Positions 8,988-17,518 are shown, counted from the first letter of the stretch. The stretch: 58,206 nucleotides of DNA from CAZAAW01 sp964483325 (GCA_964483325.1 CAZAAW010000015.1:1-58206), one strand, 5' to 3'. Translations and numbers: made by a program. The notes: generated by a model from the letters alone, not told the origin.

Positions 8988-10922
8988 TCAGCCCTTGGCT
9001 TCGCCCTTCGCTGGCTTGCCGGTGCGCTTCCCAGTACCCTTGGCGGCCGCCGGCTTGGCCGGCACTGGCGCGGCCGGCTCGCGCTTCGCCGCCGCGACCT
9101 CGCCGCCGGCGGCCGCCGGGGCCGCGGCCGGGCGCGGCGGGCGGCGGAAGCTGCTGCGGATATTGCCGAAGAGATCCACCGGCACGCCCGAGCGCTTCAT
9201 GATGATCGACTGCTGGATCACCGACAGGGTGTTGTTCCAGGCCCAGTAGATGACGAGGCCGGCCGGGAACGCCGCCAGGAAGAAGGTGAAGACCACCGGC
9301 ATCCAGTTGAAGATCAGCTGCTGGGTGCGGTCCGGCTGCGTCGGCGTCAGCCGCATCTGCACCCACATCGTGATGCCCATGATGATCGGCCATGCGCCGA
9401 TATGCAGGAACGAGGGCGGCGTGTAGGGCAGGAGACCGAACAGGTTGAACAGCGAGGTCGGGTCGGGCGCCGACAGGTCCTTGATCCAGCCGAAGAACGG
9501 CGCATGCCGCATCTCCAGCGTGACGAACAGGACCTTGTAGAGCGAGAAGAAGACCGGGATCTGCAGCAGCATCGGCCAGCAGCCGGCGACCGGATTGATC
9601 TTCTCCCGCCGGTAGAGCTCCATCAGCTGTTGCTGCTGCTTGACGCGGTCGTCCTTGTAGCGTTCGCGCAGCGCCAGCATTTCCGGCTGGATCTTGCGCA
9701 TGGCGCTCATCGACCGGTAGGAGCGGTTGGCGAGCGGGAAGAAGATCAGCTTGACGATGACCGTGACGATCAGGATCGCCACGCCGAAATTGCCGACCAG
9801 GTGGAAGATCCAGTCGAGCGCGTGGAACATCGGCTTGGTCAGGAAATAGAACCAGCCCCAGTCGATCAGCAGCTCGAAGCGGTCGATGCCGTAGGCCTTC
9901 TCGTAGCCGTCGACCACCGCCACCTGCTTGGCGCCGGCGAAGAGATGGCTGACGCTTTCGCTTTTGGCGCCGGGCGCGACGCTGACCGCCGCACCCTGAT
10001 AGGAGGCCATGTAGCGCAGCCCGCCCTGCGGCAGGCGCTGGAAGCTCGAGGTGAAGGGCTGCCCGGAGGGCGGCACCATCGCCGTCGCCCAGTACTTGTC
10101 GGTCATGCCGAGCCAGCCGGAATTCGACGCCGCATAGGTCTTGGCGCCCGGCTGGCCGTTGTCCTCGACGAGGCTCTTGTAGGTCACTTCCTCCAGGCCC
10201 TCGTCGCCGAGGACGCCGATGAAGCCTTCATGGAGGATGAAATAGCCGGCCACCTGCGGCTCGCCGGAGCGCAGGATGCGGCCATAGGGCGTCAGCGTCA
10301 CCGCCTGCGCACCGGTATTCTCCACCGTGTCGGTGACGGTGAACATGTAGCGGTCGTCGATGGCGATCGTCTTGCGGAAGACGAGGCCGGCGCCGTTGTC
10401 GAAGGTCAGCGTCACCGGCGTCGTCGGCGTCAGCGCGGCGCCCGCCGGGGCGCTCCACACCGTCGCATTGCCGGGCACCGCGACGCCGGCGGCGGCGGTC
10501 CAGCTGGTGTCGGCGAAATAGCCGTTCGGGCCGGTATTGGGCGACAGCAGGACGATTGTCGGGCTGTCCGGGTCGGTTGTCTCGCGATAGTCGTTGAGGC
10601 GCAGATCGTCGATGCGGCCGCCGGTGAGGTTGATCGAGCCGGTGACGGCGCCGGTGCGGATCGGCACCCGCGCCGTCTGGCCAATCGCCGTGTCGCGGTC
10701 GGGGGCCGGCGTCGGCACGGCGGCGTCGGGGGCCGGGGCGGCGCCGTCGGCGGCGGGCTGCGCCGGCGCATTGGCCTGCTGCTGCGCCTGCTGTTCCTGG
10801 AGCTGCTGTTCCGCCAGGCGGTTGCGCTCCGCCTGCGGGCTGATGACAAGGACCTGCCAGCCGATGAGGACGGCGATCGACAGGACGATCGCCAGGATGA
10901 AGTTGCGGTTGTTACCCTGCAT
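8988..10922 (-). CDS. yidC: membrane protein insertase YidC
   Basis: Inserts and folds inner-membrane proteins alone or with SecYEG. 644 residues: an N-terminal signal anchor (NRNFILAIVLSIAVLIGWQVL), a Gln/Ala/Pro-rich linker, a large periplasmic beta domain (about 90-370), then the conserved five-helix 60KD_IMP core from about residue 385 (FGVAILIVTVIVKLIFFPL; MPVVFTFFLAAFPAGLVIYW) and a Lys-rich cytoplasmic tail that helps bind ribosomes. The start overlaps the end of rnpA by 11 nt. The order rpmH-rnpA-yidC is the ancestral bacterial cluster. Confidence 0.97.
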   Translation of the reverse strand: MQGNNRNFILAIVLSIAVLIGWQVLVISPQAERNRLAEQQLQEQQAQQQANAPAQPAADGAAPAPDAAVPTPAPDRDTAIGQTARVPIRTGAVTGSINLTGGRIDDLRLNDYRETTDPDSPTIVLLSPNTGPNGYFADTSWTAAAGVAVPGNATVWSAPAGAALTPTTPVTLTFDNGAGLVFRKTIAIDDRYMFTVTDTVENTGAQAVTLTPYGRILRSGEPQVAGYFILHEGFIGVLGDEGLEEVTYKSLVEDNGQPGAKTYAASNSGWLGMTDKYWATAMVPPSGQPFTSSFQRLPQGGLRYMASYQGAAVSVAPGAKSESVSHLFAGAKQVAVVDGYEKAYGIDRFELLIDWGWFYFLTKPMFHALDWIFHLVGNFGVAILIVTVIVKLIFFPLANRSYRSMSAMRKIQPEMLALRERYKDDRVKQQQQLMELYRREKINPVAGCWPMLLQIPVFFSLYKVLFVTLEMRHAPFFGWIKDLSAPDPTSLFNLFGLLPYTPPSFLHIGAWPIIMGITMWVQMRLTPTQPDRTQQLIFNWMPVVFTFFLAAFPAGLVIYWAWNNTLSVIQQSIIMKRSGVPVDLFGNIRSSFRRPPRPAAAPAAAGGEVAAAKREPAAPVPAKPAAAKGTGKRTGKPAKGEAKG

Positions 10923-11313
10923 CGGGCTGTTTTTCCCGGGCTGTCCGGTCCGCCGGCGTCGTGCCGGGGGCGGCCAGTTTTGAGCTGCGCGCCGTCTCCA
11001 GCCCGCTGGCGAGATCGGCCATCAGACGCTCGAAAGGCCGGCTGAGCGCGGCGCGCCGTCCGACCAGGACATAATCCGTGCCCGGCGCCGCATGGCTCGG
11101 TGCGACGAGCCGCACCGCTTCCCTGAGACGCCGGCGGATGCGGTTGCGCTCGACGGCGTTGCCGGTCTTGCGCGTCACCGTGAAACCGAAACGGGCCGCG
11201 CCGGCCTCGCCCTCGCCGCGCGCCAGGGCCTGCAGCACGAAGCCCGGCCGCGTCACGCGGATGCCTCCGGCGACGGCCAGGAACTGACGACGCTTGCGGA
11301 GGCGCTCCACCAT
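10912..11313 (-). CDS. rnpA: ribonuclease P protein component
   Basis: Protein subunit of RNase P, which trims the 5' leader of tRNA precursors. The start at 11313 (MVERLRKRRQFLAV) matches the family N-terminus and leaves 37 nt to rpmH; an ATG 90 nt further upstream would run into rpmH and is rejected. The conserved RNA-binding signature FGFTVTRKTGNAVERNRIRR is present at about residues 42-61. The protein has 133 residues. Its end overlaps yidC by 11 nt, suggesting cotranslation. Confidence 0.93.
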   Translation of the reverse strand: MVERLRKRRQFLAVAGGIRVTRPGFVLQALARGEGEAGAARFGFTVTRKTGNAVERNRIRRRLREAVRLVAPSHAAPGTDYVLVGRRAALSRPFERLMADLASGLETARSSKLAAPGTTPADRTAREKQPDAG

Positions 11314-11350
11314 GTCGGGGCGGGCGCCATCAAGCGCACCGGCCGACGCC

Positions 11351-11485
11351 TCAGGCGGAGAGCTTCTTGCGTCCGCGGGCGCGCCGCGCTGCGATGACCG
11401 CACGCCCGCCGGCCGTCGCCATCCGGGCCCGGAAGCCGTGGCGCCGCTTGCGGACGAGCTTGCTGGGTTGATAGGTGCGTTTCAT
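11351..11485 (-). CDS. rpmH: 50S ribosomal protein L34
   Basis: A 44-aa basic ribosomal protein, easily missed because of its size. It begins MKRTYQPSKLVRKRRHGFRA and ends RGRKKLSA, the universal L34 sequence. It lies 37 nt upstream of rnpA on the minus strand, as in nearly all bacteria, and the pair is normally cotranscribed from a strong promoter before rpmH. Confidence 0.97.
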   Translation of the reverse strand: MKRTYQPSKLVRKRRHGFRARMATAGGRAVIAARRARGRKKLSA

Positions 11486-11876
11486 GGAGCGATCCCGCGG
11501 CCTGCGGCCTTCTTGCGTTAGTCTTCAGTCTGAGCCGTCGAAATGGAGAAGCCCGCCAGGCACCGCCGACAGCGGCGCGCCATCGCCCGGCAGGCCGGGG
11601 ACAGCCGGAATGGTCGGGGCCAATCGCGTGCGGCTTATAAGGATACGGCATCTTCAAGTCAACGCGACAGGCCGCTTCCGGCCGGACCGGAGGCAGCGCA
11701 TCTGGTAGGGATCGCCCCGCCGACACACATGACAGGAAGCCGGGCATGGACACATGGGCATGGACACACATGGGCATGCCGCCGGCTGCCGCAAGTGCGG
11801 CAGGGCGCGCCGCTGCCGATTTGACCCGGCGATGGCCGCAGCGCCATGATGAAGAGGGCTTTTCCGGAGCCGTGCC
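11486..11876. other. 391-nt divergent intergenic region
   Basis: This gap separates rpmH (leftward) from the histidine kinase (rightward) and must carry the rpmH promoter. I find no DnaA-box cluster and no convincing small gene. A cysteine-rich minus-strand frame at 11659-11847 arises from the small CATGGACACA-type repeat and is not believed. The region is described further under the repeat at 11742. Confidence 0.5.
11742..11778. repeat. short imperfect tandem repeat
   Basis: The unit GGGCATGGACACAT (11742-11755) is followed by GGGCATGGACACACAT (11756-11771) and a partial unit GGGCATG. A further GACACACATG occurs just upstream at 11731-11740. Units differ by a CA dinucleotide insertion, as expected from slippage. 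It lies about 100 nt before the histidine kinase start. Confidence 0.7.
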
Positions 11877-13358
11877 GTGAGTGATTCCGCCGTGCCGTCG
11901 ACCGATGCCCAGAACGGGCCGGGACACGCCCGCGAGCGGCCGCAGCGGCCGCGGCTCAGCCTGTCGTGGAAGCTCCTTGCCCTGACGGGCCTCTTCGTCA
12001 TCGCCAGCGAGGTGCTGATCTATGCGCCGTCGATCGCCAGCTACCGCGTCAGCTGGCTGAAGGACCGCCTCGCCTCCGCCGCGGCGGCCAGCATCGTCCT
12101 CACCGCCTCCGACTGGACGGACGTGCCGCGCGAGCTCCAGGACCAGCTTCTCGCCACTGTCGGCGCCAAGGCCATCGTGCTGCGCTCCGGCGGCGTCAGC
12201 CGCCTTATCGCCCAGGAGGAGATGCCGGTCTCGGTCGACCGGGTGACGGACCTGCGCGACATCAATCCCATGGTGTCGATCATGGAGGCCTTCGACACGC
12301 TCGTCGCCGGCGGCCAGGCGACGCTGCGCGTCATCGGCGAGACGCCGACCGGCACGACGCTGGAGCTGGTGCTGGCCGACAGGCCGCTGCGCGAGGCGAT
12401 GCTTTCCTACTCCACCGCCATCGTCGCGCTGGCGGCGATCATCTCGCTGATCGGCGCCGCGGCGGTCTATGTCAGCCTCGACCGGCTGCTGGTGCGGCCG
12501 ATGCGGCGTATCTCGCACAACATGGTGAGCTTCGCCGCGGCGCCCGAAGACCCGGGGCGGGTCATCCATCCCAGCGGCCGCCGCGACGAGATCGGCGTCG
12601 CCGAGGAGCAGCTGGCGGCGATGCAGCGCAACCTGCAGGGCACGCTGCAGCAGCAGCGCCATCTCGCCGATCTCGGCCTGGCGGTGTCGAAGATCAACCA
12701 CGACCTGCGCAACATGCTGGCCTCGGCGCAGCTCTTTTCCGACCGCATCGGCGCGCTGCCCGACCCGACGGTGCAGCGCTTCGCCCCCAAGCTGATCGCC
12801 ACGCTCGACCGCGCCATCGCCTACAGCCAGTCGACGCTCACCTATGGCCGGCCGGGCGAGGCGGCGCCGGAGCGGCGGCTGATGCGCCTGGCGCCGGTCG
12901 TCCAGGAGGTCGCCGAGGTCCTCGGCCTCGACCACCATCCGGTCATCCGCTTCGACAACCAGACGCCGCCGGCGCTGGAGATCGACGCCGACCAGGACCA
13001 GCTCTTCCGCGTCCTCGTCAATCTCTGCCGCAATGCCGTGCAGGCGCTGGAAGGCGAGGGCGACAGCCTCAATCCGCGCAACCTGACGGTCGAGGCGCGG
13101 CGCGACGGCGGCGTCGTGACGATCCGCGTCCGCGACACCGGCCCGGGCGTTCCCGAGCGCGCCCGCGCCCATCTCTTCCAGGCTTTCCAGGGCTCGGCCC
13201 GGCCGGGCGGCACCGGCCTCGGCCTTGCCATCGCCGCCGAGCTGGTGCGCGCCCATGGCGGCACAATCCGCCTTCTGGAGCCGGAACGGCCGGGCGCCGT
13301 CTTCGAGATCGTCATTCCCGACCGGCCGCTGGCCTTCGCCCAGCGCCACCGCGCCTGA
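11877..13358 (+). CDS. orphan sensor histidine kinase
   Basis: Membrane-bound two-component kinase of 493 aa. Transmembrane segments lie at about 33-53 and 181-203, bracketing a periplasmic sensor of about 125 residues. A HAMP-like linker follows (LLVRPMRRISHNM), then the HisKA dimerisation helix with phosphoacceptor H275 in KINHDLRNML, and an ATPase domain with N-box NLCRNAVQALE, G1 DTGPGVP and G2 GTGLGLAIAAELV. The start is GTG at 11877. No response regulator is adjacent, so the partner must be encoded elsewhere. The signal sensed is unknown. Confidence 0.88.
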   Translation: MSDSAVPSTDAQNGPGHARERPQRPRLSLSWKLLALTGLFVIASEVLIYAPSIASYRVSWLKDRLASAAAASIVLTASDWTDVPRELQDQLLATVGAKAIVLRSGGVSRLIAQEEMPVSVDRVTDLRDINPMVSIMEAFDTLVAGGQATLRVIGETPTGTTLELVLADRPLREAMLSYSTAIVALAAIISLIGAAAVYVSLDRLLVRPMRRISHNMVSFAAAPEDPGRVIHPSGRRDEIGVAEEQLAAMQRNLQGTLQQQRHLADLGLAVSKINHDLRNMLASAQLFSDRIGALPDPTVQRFAPKLIATLDRAIAYSQSTLTYGRPGEAAPERRLMRLAPVVQEVAEVLGLDHHPVIRFDNQTPPALEIDADQDQLFRVLVNLCRNAVQALEGEGDSLNPRNLTVEARRDGGVVTIRVRDTGPGVPERARAHLFQAFQGSARPGGTGLGLAIAAELVRAHGGTIRLLEPERPGAVFEIVIPDRPLAFAQRHRA

Positions 13359-13463
13359 CGCATTGCCGCCGTCAGACCGTCTTGCATTCGGCCCGGCCAG
13401 TCAGTACCTATGGCGCGCCCGTCTCCGCCGCCGGCCCCGGCCGCCGCGCGGACAATGGCAAAA

Positions 13464-13540
13464 GCGCTCGTAGCTCAGCTGGATAGAGCATCAGACTACG
13501 AATCTGAGGGCCGGGAGTTCGAATCTCTCCGAGCGCGCCA
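13464..13540 (+). tRNA. tRNA-Arg (anticodon ACG)
   Basis: A 77-nt cloverleaf: acceptor GCGCTCG/CGAGCGC, D-arm AGCTCAGCTGGATAGAGC, anticodon stem TCAGA/TCTGA around loop CTACGAA (anticodon ACG, read as ICG after A34 deamination), T-arm GGGAG TTCGAAT CTCTC, and encoded CCA at 13538-13540. It reads CGU, CGC and CGA arginine codons. Confidence 0.98.
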
Positions 13541-13578
13541 ATTTTCCCAATGAGACCATCGCCTCGGCTATCTGCGGT

Positions 13579-13607
13579 CTGCTGAAGCGGCTCGGCCGCT
13601 TCAGCAG
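13579..13607. terminator. perfect 12-bp hairpin after tRNA-Arg
   Basis: CTGCTGAAGCGG and CCGCTTCAGCAG form a perfect 12-bp stem around loop CTCGG, 38 nt after the tRNA. No T-run follows, so it is a processing or termination structure of uncertain type. Confidence 0.45.
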
Positions 13608-13706
13608 CGGCGTATCCCTGAACCGAACCCAACCGCGGCGTTCAGCTCTTCTTCACCATCATGATTGCAGAACGGCATCTCCCTATCGGAAAAGGAATGC
13701 CGTCCT

Positions 13707-14261
13707 ATGAATCGCCGTACTTTCCTCGCCGGCATCGCGATCGCCATGGCAGCCCCTGGCATCGCGTTCAGCCAAGACCGTCGCGGGCCTTCAGCCGATC
13801 AGATCATGCGCAGGCTGGAAGCCGCCCCGCAGCGCCGGGTTCGGCCGGAGGATCGTGTCACGATTCAGGAATTCCGGCGGCGTCCTGAACTGCGGCGACA
13901 GGCCCCGTCGATCGATATCCAGGACATCAACTTCCAGACCGGCTCGGCCGAGATACCGCGCTCCGAGTTTCGCAAGGTGCGCGAGATCGGCAATGCGCTG
14001 AACCAGATATCGCGTCGCCGCCGCGCCCGGTTCCTCATCGAAGGTCACACCGATGCCGTCGGCTCCCGCGAGTCCAACCAGATTCTTTCCGAGCGCCGCG
14101 CCGCATCCCTGAAGCGGGTTCTCGTCACGGAGTTCGGCGTATCGCCGAACATTCTCGAGACTGTCGGATACGGTGAGGACTTCCTCCTCATCGACACGCC
14201 CTACGACGAATGGCGCAACCGGCGCGTCACGCTTCGCCGCATCGACGAGTTCGTGCGCTAG
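13707..14261 (+). CDS. OmpA-family peptidoglycan-associated protein
   Basis: 184 residues. The ATG at 13707 has AAAGGA upstream and gives an N-terminal signal with twin arginines (MNRRTFLAGIAIAMAAPGIAFS). After a disordered Arg/Pro-rich linker, the C-terminal OmpA domain starts at about residue 72 (INFQTGSAEIPRSEF) and carries the peptidoglycan-binding signature IEGHTDAVGSRESNQILSER and NRRVTLRRID. Proteins of this type bind peptidoglycan in the periplasm. It lies between tRNA-Arg(ACG) and a tRNA-Arg(CCG) fragment and is somewhat lower in GC than its neighbours, so acquisition by transfer is possible. Confidence 0.85.
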   Translation: MNRRTFLAGIAIAMAAPGIAFSQDRRGPSADQIMRRLEAAPQRRVRPEDRVTIQEFRRRPELRRQAPSIDIQDINFQTGSAEIPRSEFRKVREIGNALNQISRRRRARFLIEGHTDAVGSRESNQILSERRAASLKRVLVTEFGVSPNILETVGYGEDFLLIDTPYDEWRNRRVTLRRIDEFVR

Positions 14262-14705
14262 ACATCTCCGGCCTGGGCCTGCCGAGCGATCGGCAGACCC
14301 AGGCTACGCACCACGCTTCCACACACCGCCACGGTCCGGCCCGCGGAATAAAGCAATCCGCCGGTGCCCTCCGAAGGCAGAGGTCACACGCGTGAACCCC
14401 GTTGCGTACCAGTCTTTAGTTATTACAGTATAAGATTACGGCAGGCGGGCGGACCCTGTCCTTGCTCTGCGCCATCGTCGGGAGACTCAACCGACAACGT
14501 TCCCGAAATATTGCACGATAGATGTCGTTTCTTTCGTCTTGCTTTCCTAATGCGACAAGACGCTCCTTCAAGACTTGCCTCTGAGCCTCTTTTCTATTCT
14601 CGCATATCGCTCCGGACGCTACAGTTGCCTTGAAAAGTCGTGCGGCTTGCACGTGCGGCGAAACTGGCAGCCCCGGTTGGATGTGGGGTGGAAGGAGGGA
14701 TGATG
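14262..14705. other. 444-nt intergenic region with tRNA scar and AT-rich promoter-like DNA
   Basis: No believable gene is seen. The left half includes the 24-nt tRNA-Arg(CCG) fragment at 14365-14388. The right half is unusually AT-rich for this window (around 14415-14440 and 14515-14620) and precedes hmuS, so it may carry iron-responsive promoter elements, but I could not recognise a clear Irr or RirA box. Confidence 0.5.
14365..14388 (+). pseudogene. tRNA-Arg(CCG) fragment
   Basis: These 24 nt (TGCCCTCCGAAGGCAG followed by AGGTCACA) are identical to the anticodon arm and variable loop of the intact tRNA-Arg(CCG) at 51496-51572. Similarity decays 3' of the match but continues loosely to a CCA-like end at about 14414, while the 5' half is not recognisable. 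An exact match of this length is not expected by chance. It reads in the opposite orientation to the intact gene. It is probably a scar of an integrated element or a decayed tRNA copy. Confidence 0.7.
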
Positions 14706-15737
14706 ATGGATGTCGAGACGATCCGGCGCACACGCCGTGAGAATTCCGAGCTGCGGGCGCGCGATCTCGCCAGGCAGATCGGCATTTCCGAGGCCGAACT
14801 GGTCGCCGCGGATGTCGGCGAGGGCGTCGTTCGCCTGGTGTGCGACGTCGAGGCGGCGCTGAGCGGGCTTGTCGAGGTCGGCGAAGTGATGGCGCTGACC
14901 CGCAACGAGAGCGCCGTGCATGAGAAGATCGGCACCTATGGCGGCGTCCGTCTCGGCGAGGGCGCCGGCGTGGTGATCAATGGCGAGATCAACCTCCGGG
15001 TCTTCCCGCCGCGGTGGCAGCATGCCTTTGCTGTCGAAAGGCGCGGCGAGGACGGTGTGGTGCGCCATTCGCTGCAATTCTTCGACGGCGCCGGCGATGC
15101 CGTTCACAAGGTGCATCTGCGCCCGGCCTCCGACCTCGACCGCTATCGCGCGCTGGTAACGCGGCTTGCCGCCGCCGACCAGACGGCGCGGCTGCCCGAC
15201 GTGGCGCCGATCCTACCGGTTGCGAAGAACGAGGCGGTGAGCCGCGAGGAGCTCACCGAATCCTGGAGCAGGCTGACCGATACGCACGACTTCTATCCGA
15301 TGCTGCGGCGGCTGAAGCTGCCCCGCGTCGACGCCGTCGCCATGGCCGAGAACGCCTTCACCTGGCCGCTCGATCTCGGCGCGACGTCGCGGCTTATCGA
15401 TGTCGCGGCGGCCGAATCCCTGCCGATCATGATTTTTGCCGGCAGCCGCGGCTGCGTGCAGATCCATGGCGGGCCGATCAGCAACGTGAAGATGGTCGGT
15501 CCCTGGCTCAATATTCTGGACGACAGGTTCCACATGCATCTGCGGCTCGACGACATCACCAGCCTGTGGGCGGTGCGCAAGCCGACCGACCGCGGCCAGG
15601 TGACGTCGGTGGAAGCCTACGGCGCCAGCGGCTCGCTGATCGTGCAGTTCTTCGGCATCAGGGAGAAGGGGCTCGACGCACCGCGCTGGGTCGAGATCGT
15701 GGAATCGCTGCCGCGGCTTCAGGCCAAGGTCGCCTGA
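14706..15737 (+). CDS. hmuS: hemin-degrading factor / heme chaperone
   Basis: Cytoplasmic heme-utilisation protein of the HemS/ChuS/HmuS family, which binds imported heme and releases its iron. 343 residues form two homologous halves: the first has MALTRNESAVHEKIGTYGGV and LRVFPPRWQHAFAVER, the second LPIMIFAGSRGCVQIHGG and NILDDRFHMHLRLDDI. Three ATGs occur in a row at 14700, 14703 and 14706; the last has the best spacing (7 nt) from AAGGAGG. No heme transporter or TonB receptor is adjacent, so it is isolated from the usual hmu operon here. Confidence 0.92.
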   Translation: MDVETIRRTRRENSELRARDLARQIGISEAELVAADVGEGVVRLVCDVEAALSGLVEVGEVMALTRNESAVHEKIGTYGGVRLGEGAGVVINGEINLRVFPPRWQHAFAVERRGEDGVVRHSLQFFDGAGDAVHKVHLRPASDLDRYRALVTRLAAADQTARLPDVAPILPVAKNEAVSREELTESWSRLTDTHDFYPMLRRLKLPRVDAVAMAENAFTWPLDLGATSRLIDVAAAESLPIMIFAGSRGCVQIHGGPISNVKMVGPWLNILDDRFHMHLRLDDITSLWAVRKPTDRGQVTSVEAYGASGSLIVQFFGIREKGLDAPRWVEIVESLPRLQAKVA

Positions 15738-15749
15738 GCGGCGCATTCG

Positions 15750-15776
15750 GGGCCGGGAGCCTTTGCTTCCCGGCCC
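15750..15776. terminator. bidirectional hairpin between convergent genes
   Basis: GGGCCGGGA and TCCCGGCCC form a perfect 9-bp stem around a 9-nt loop, midway between the hmuS stop and the end of the convergent FmdE-like gene. Placement suggests it terminates both transcripts. Confidence 0.6.
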
Positions 15777-15811
15777 TGTTCACACCGGCGACCGGGTTTC
15801 GGTAACGCCGG

Positions 15812-16450
15812 TCACTGCACGCGCGACGGCGCTGCCTCCCAGTCGCGGACGCTGACCAGCGCCGGATCGTCGGCATGGTCCAGCAGCATGCGCGCCACCC
15901 GGTCCTGCCAAAGCACGGCGAAACGCGCCTGTTCGCCTTCGTCGGCCGTTCCGGCCACCGCCCTGGGGAAGAGGACGCTCATCTCCGGATCGGGCGGCAC
16001 GGCGGCGGTGTCGAAATCGACGATGACGCCGCGCTCGGTATCCAACCGGCGCAGCGCCATGAGGCCGTCGATGGGGGCATCGAAGCGCAGCAGGTCGCGG
16101 CGGGAGAAGCGCCGCGCACCGCCGATGCCGCCAAACCCTGTCTCCGACGCAGCGCCGGTCAGAAGCGTCGCGACGGCGGCGACGACACCGGTAGTGCCCT
16201 CCTCGCGCCCATCGCGCAGATGGACTTCGATGCCGCCACGCTCGGGCAATGCGTCGCCGTAGAGCGCGGTGAGGCCCTTGCGCACGACGAGATAGGCGCC
16301 GGCGACGGTCGGGCAGGAATGTCCGGCAAGCCTGACCGCATCGGCATATCTGTAGGTGATGGTGCCGCTGCTGGCAGCGCCGAGAAAGGACGCCAGCGGC
16401 TCACGCAGCGTGACGGCCGGCGCGTTGTCGAAGAAGTCGGGAAAATCCAT
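15812..16450 (-). CDS. FmdE-like protein
   Basis: 212 residues with AGHSCPTVAGAYLVVRKGL (about 41-59), the His/Cys motif typical of FmdE-type proteins (formylmethanofuran dehydrogenase subunit E family), which bind metal. The start at 16450 (MDFPDFFDN) has GGAGG 5 nt upstream; a longer frame from 16534 lacks such a site. In non-methanogens these proteins are uncharacterised. The convergent neighbour is hmuS, so a link to heme or metal handling is conceivable but not shown. Family assignment is by motif only. Confidence 0.65.
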   Translation of the reverse strand: MDFPDFFDNAPAVTLREPLASFLGAASSGTITYRYADAVRLAGHSCPTVAGAYLVVRKGLTALYGDALPERGGIEVHLRDGREEGTTGVVAAVATLLTGAASETGFGGIGGARRFSRRDLLRFDAPIDGLMALRRLDTERGVIVDFDTAAVPPDPEMSVLFPRAVAGTADEGEQARFAVLWQDRVARMLLDHADDPALVSVRDWEAAPSRVQ

Positions 16451-16795
16451 GGACGCCTCCAGGCTCGGCTCATGCCGCGGCAGGCGCGCCTCTTGAGGCA
16501 GCCCGCGATCGGCGGCCCGCGGGTGCGGGGTCATCCGACGACTGCCGAGGCAGCGGCAGGAACTGTCCCGCGACTACGCCTGAAAGAACATGCATCGGCA
16601 ATGCATATTTTGCCGCTGCGACGTTTCGGCGGGCGGAATCTGACCACAACCGCCATTTAGAAAGAAGCAGCAGTCGCCTCGGGCGGTTAGGCATCGCTTT
16701 GGTTGGGACTAGATACTAGCGTCGGAGCGCGCTGAAATACGGCGTGAGAGTGCTGCTCCGCGGGCGTGGAACATAGATAACTAGGGAGCACTAGA
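16451..16795. other. 345-nt region marking a GC transition
   Basis: The left part is GC-rich and holds the promoter of the FmdE-like gene, including an inverted repeat TGCAT-CGGCA-ATGCA at 16591-16605 that could be an operator. From about 16655 rightwards the composition drops sharply into the AT-rich gene that follows. No small gene is seen. Confidence 0.45.
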
Positions 16796-17518
16796 TTGGA
16801 CCAAACTGTGGATCAATGGGGTGTAGAATTGGAAGGTACGCCCGCAGATCAGAAGGCGTGGCAGATGATGCTGACACCGCCGTTTGATCCTTTTGTAGAA
16901 GAAGTGCAGGACGAACGCGGTAATTACCTCGTCTTGCGATCCAATATTTTCAACGGATTGAGCTCCTCTAAAGACGTGCGGAATACGTCTAAGGAACTAA
17001 TTAAAATTATAAATGTAGTGATGTCCAAAACCGCAGATGCAGATCCCATATCTGCTGGTGCCGTAGTTGAGTTCCGTTCAGGAGTGCCGAGAAAGCATAT
17101 TTTTGTTGAAGTAGAAGCCAGTGTGGTTCATGTCCGAGGCGGCTTCGTTGAATTAGTCTTAAAAGATGCTCAAGGCAACATCATTAAACCGCCACCGGCG
17201 CCATCTAAGGCTCAGCGCTGGATGAATGCAGTCGCTCTAGAACCTAATATTGGCGGTGCTCTTAGTTATCTAGCAGGTAAGCCTGGATGGGTTGAGCTAT
17301 ACAAAGCATATGAGGCTATTCGAGAAATGCCGAGCGACGGTATCTCTAAGAACGAAATAAAACGTTTTGCGCGGACAGCGAACGCGGTGGGTCGACATCA
17401 CCCAAGCGATCGGAATAGGCCTCCCTCACTACCGATGGAATTATGGGAAGGGCGTGCGCTCATTACCAAATGGGTATCTGCTGCAATTGAAGGTGTACTA
17501 GCTAGGCATCAGCAATAG
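16796..17518 (+). CDS. AT-rich orphan protein of unknown function
   Basis: 240 residues, starting at TTG (16796) with AGGGAG upstream. Base composition is far from that of neighbours: some 60-nt stretches are only about one-third G+C and codons ending in A/T are frequent, a sign of recent transfer. No signal peptide, membrane segment or catalytic motif stands out. The N-terminal half is alpha/beta with hydrophobic strands (AGAVVEFRSG, HIFVEVEASVVHVRGGFVELVL); the C-terminal half is helical. I do not recognise the family. Confidence 0.7.
   Translation: MDQTVDQWGVELEGTPADQKAWQMMLTPPFDPFVEEVQDERGNYLVLRSNIFNGLSSSKDVRNTSKELIKIINVVMSKTADADPISAGAVVEFRSGVPRKHIFVEVEASVVHVRGGFVELVLKDAQGNIIKPPPAPSKAQRWMNAVALEPNIGGALSYLAGKPGWVELYKAYEAIREMPSDGISKNEIKRFARTANAVGRHHPSDRNRPPSLPMELWEGRALITKWVSAAIEGVLARHQQ

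Noticed and set aside
8874..11045. 723-aa plus-strand open frame opposite yidC
   Set aside because: It is fully antisense to the well-supported yidC and rnpA genes and is Arg/Asp/His-rich without motifs.
11659..11847. Cysteine-rich 62-aa minus-strand frame
   Set aside because: Its Cys/His runs come from the CATGGACACA repeat read backwards; no ribosome site or homology is visible.
13408..13632. Minus-strand frame across tRNA-Arg(ACG)
   Set aside because: It reads through the antisense of a clear tRNA gene, a common artefact.
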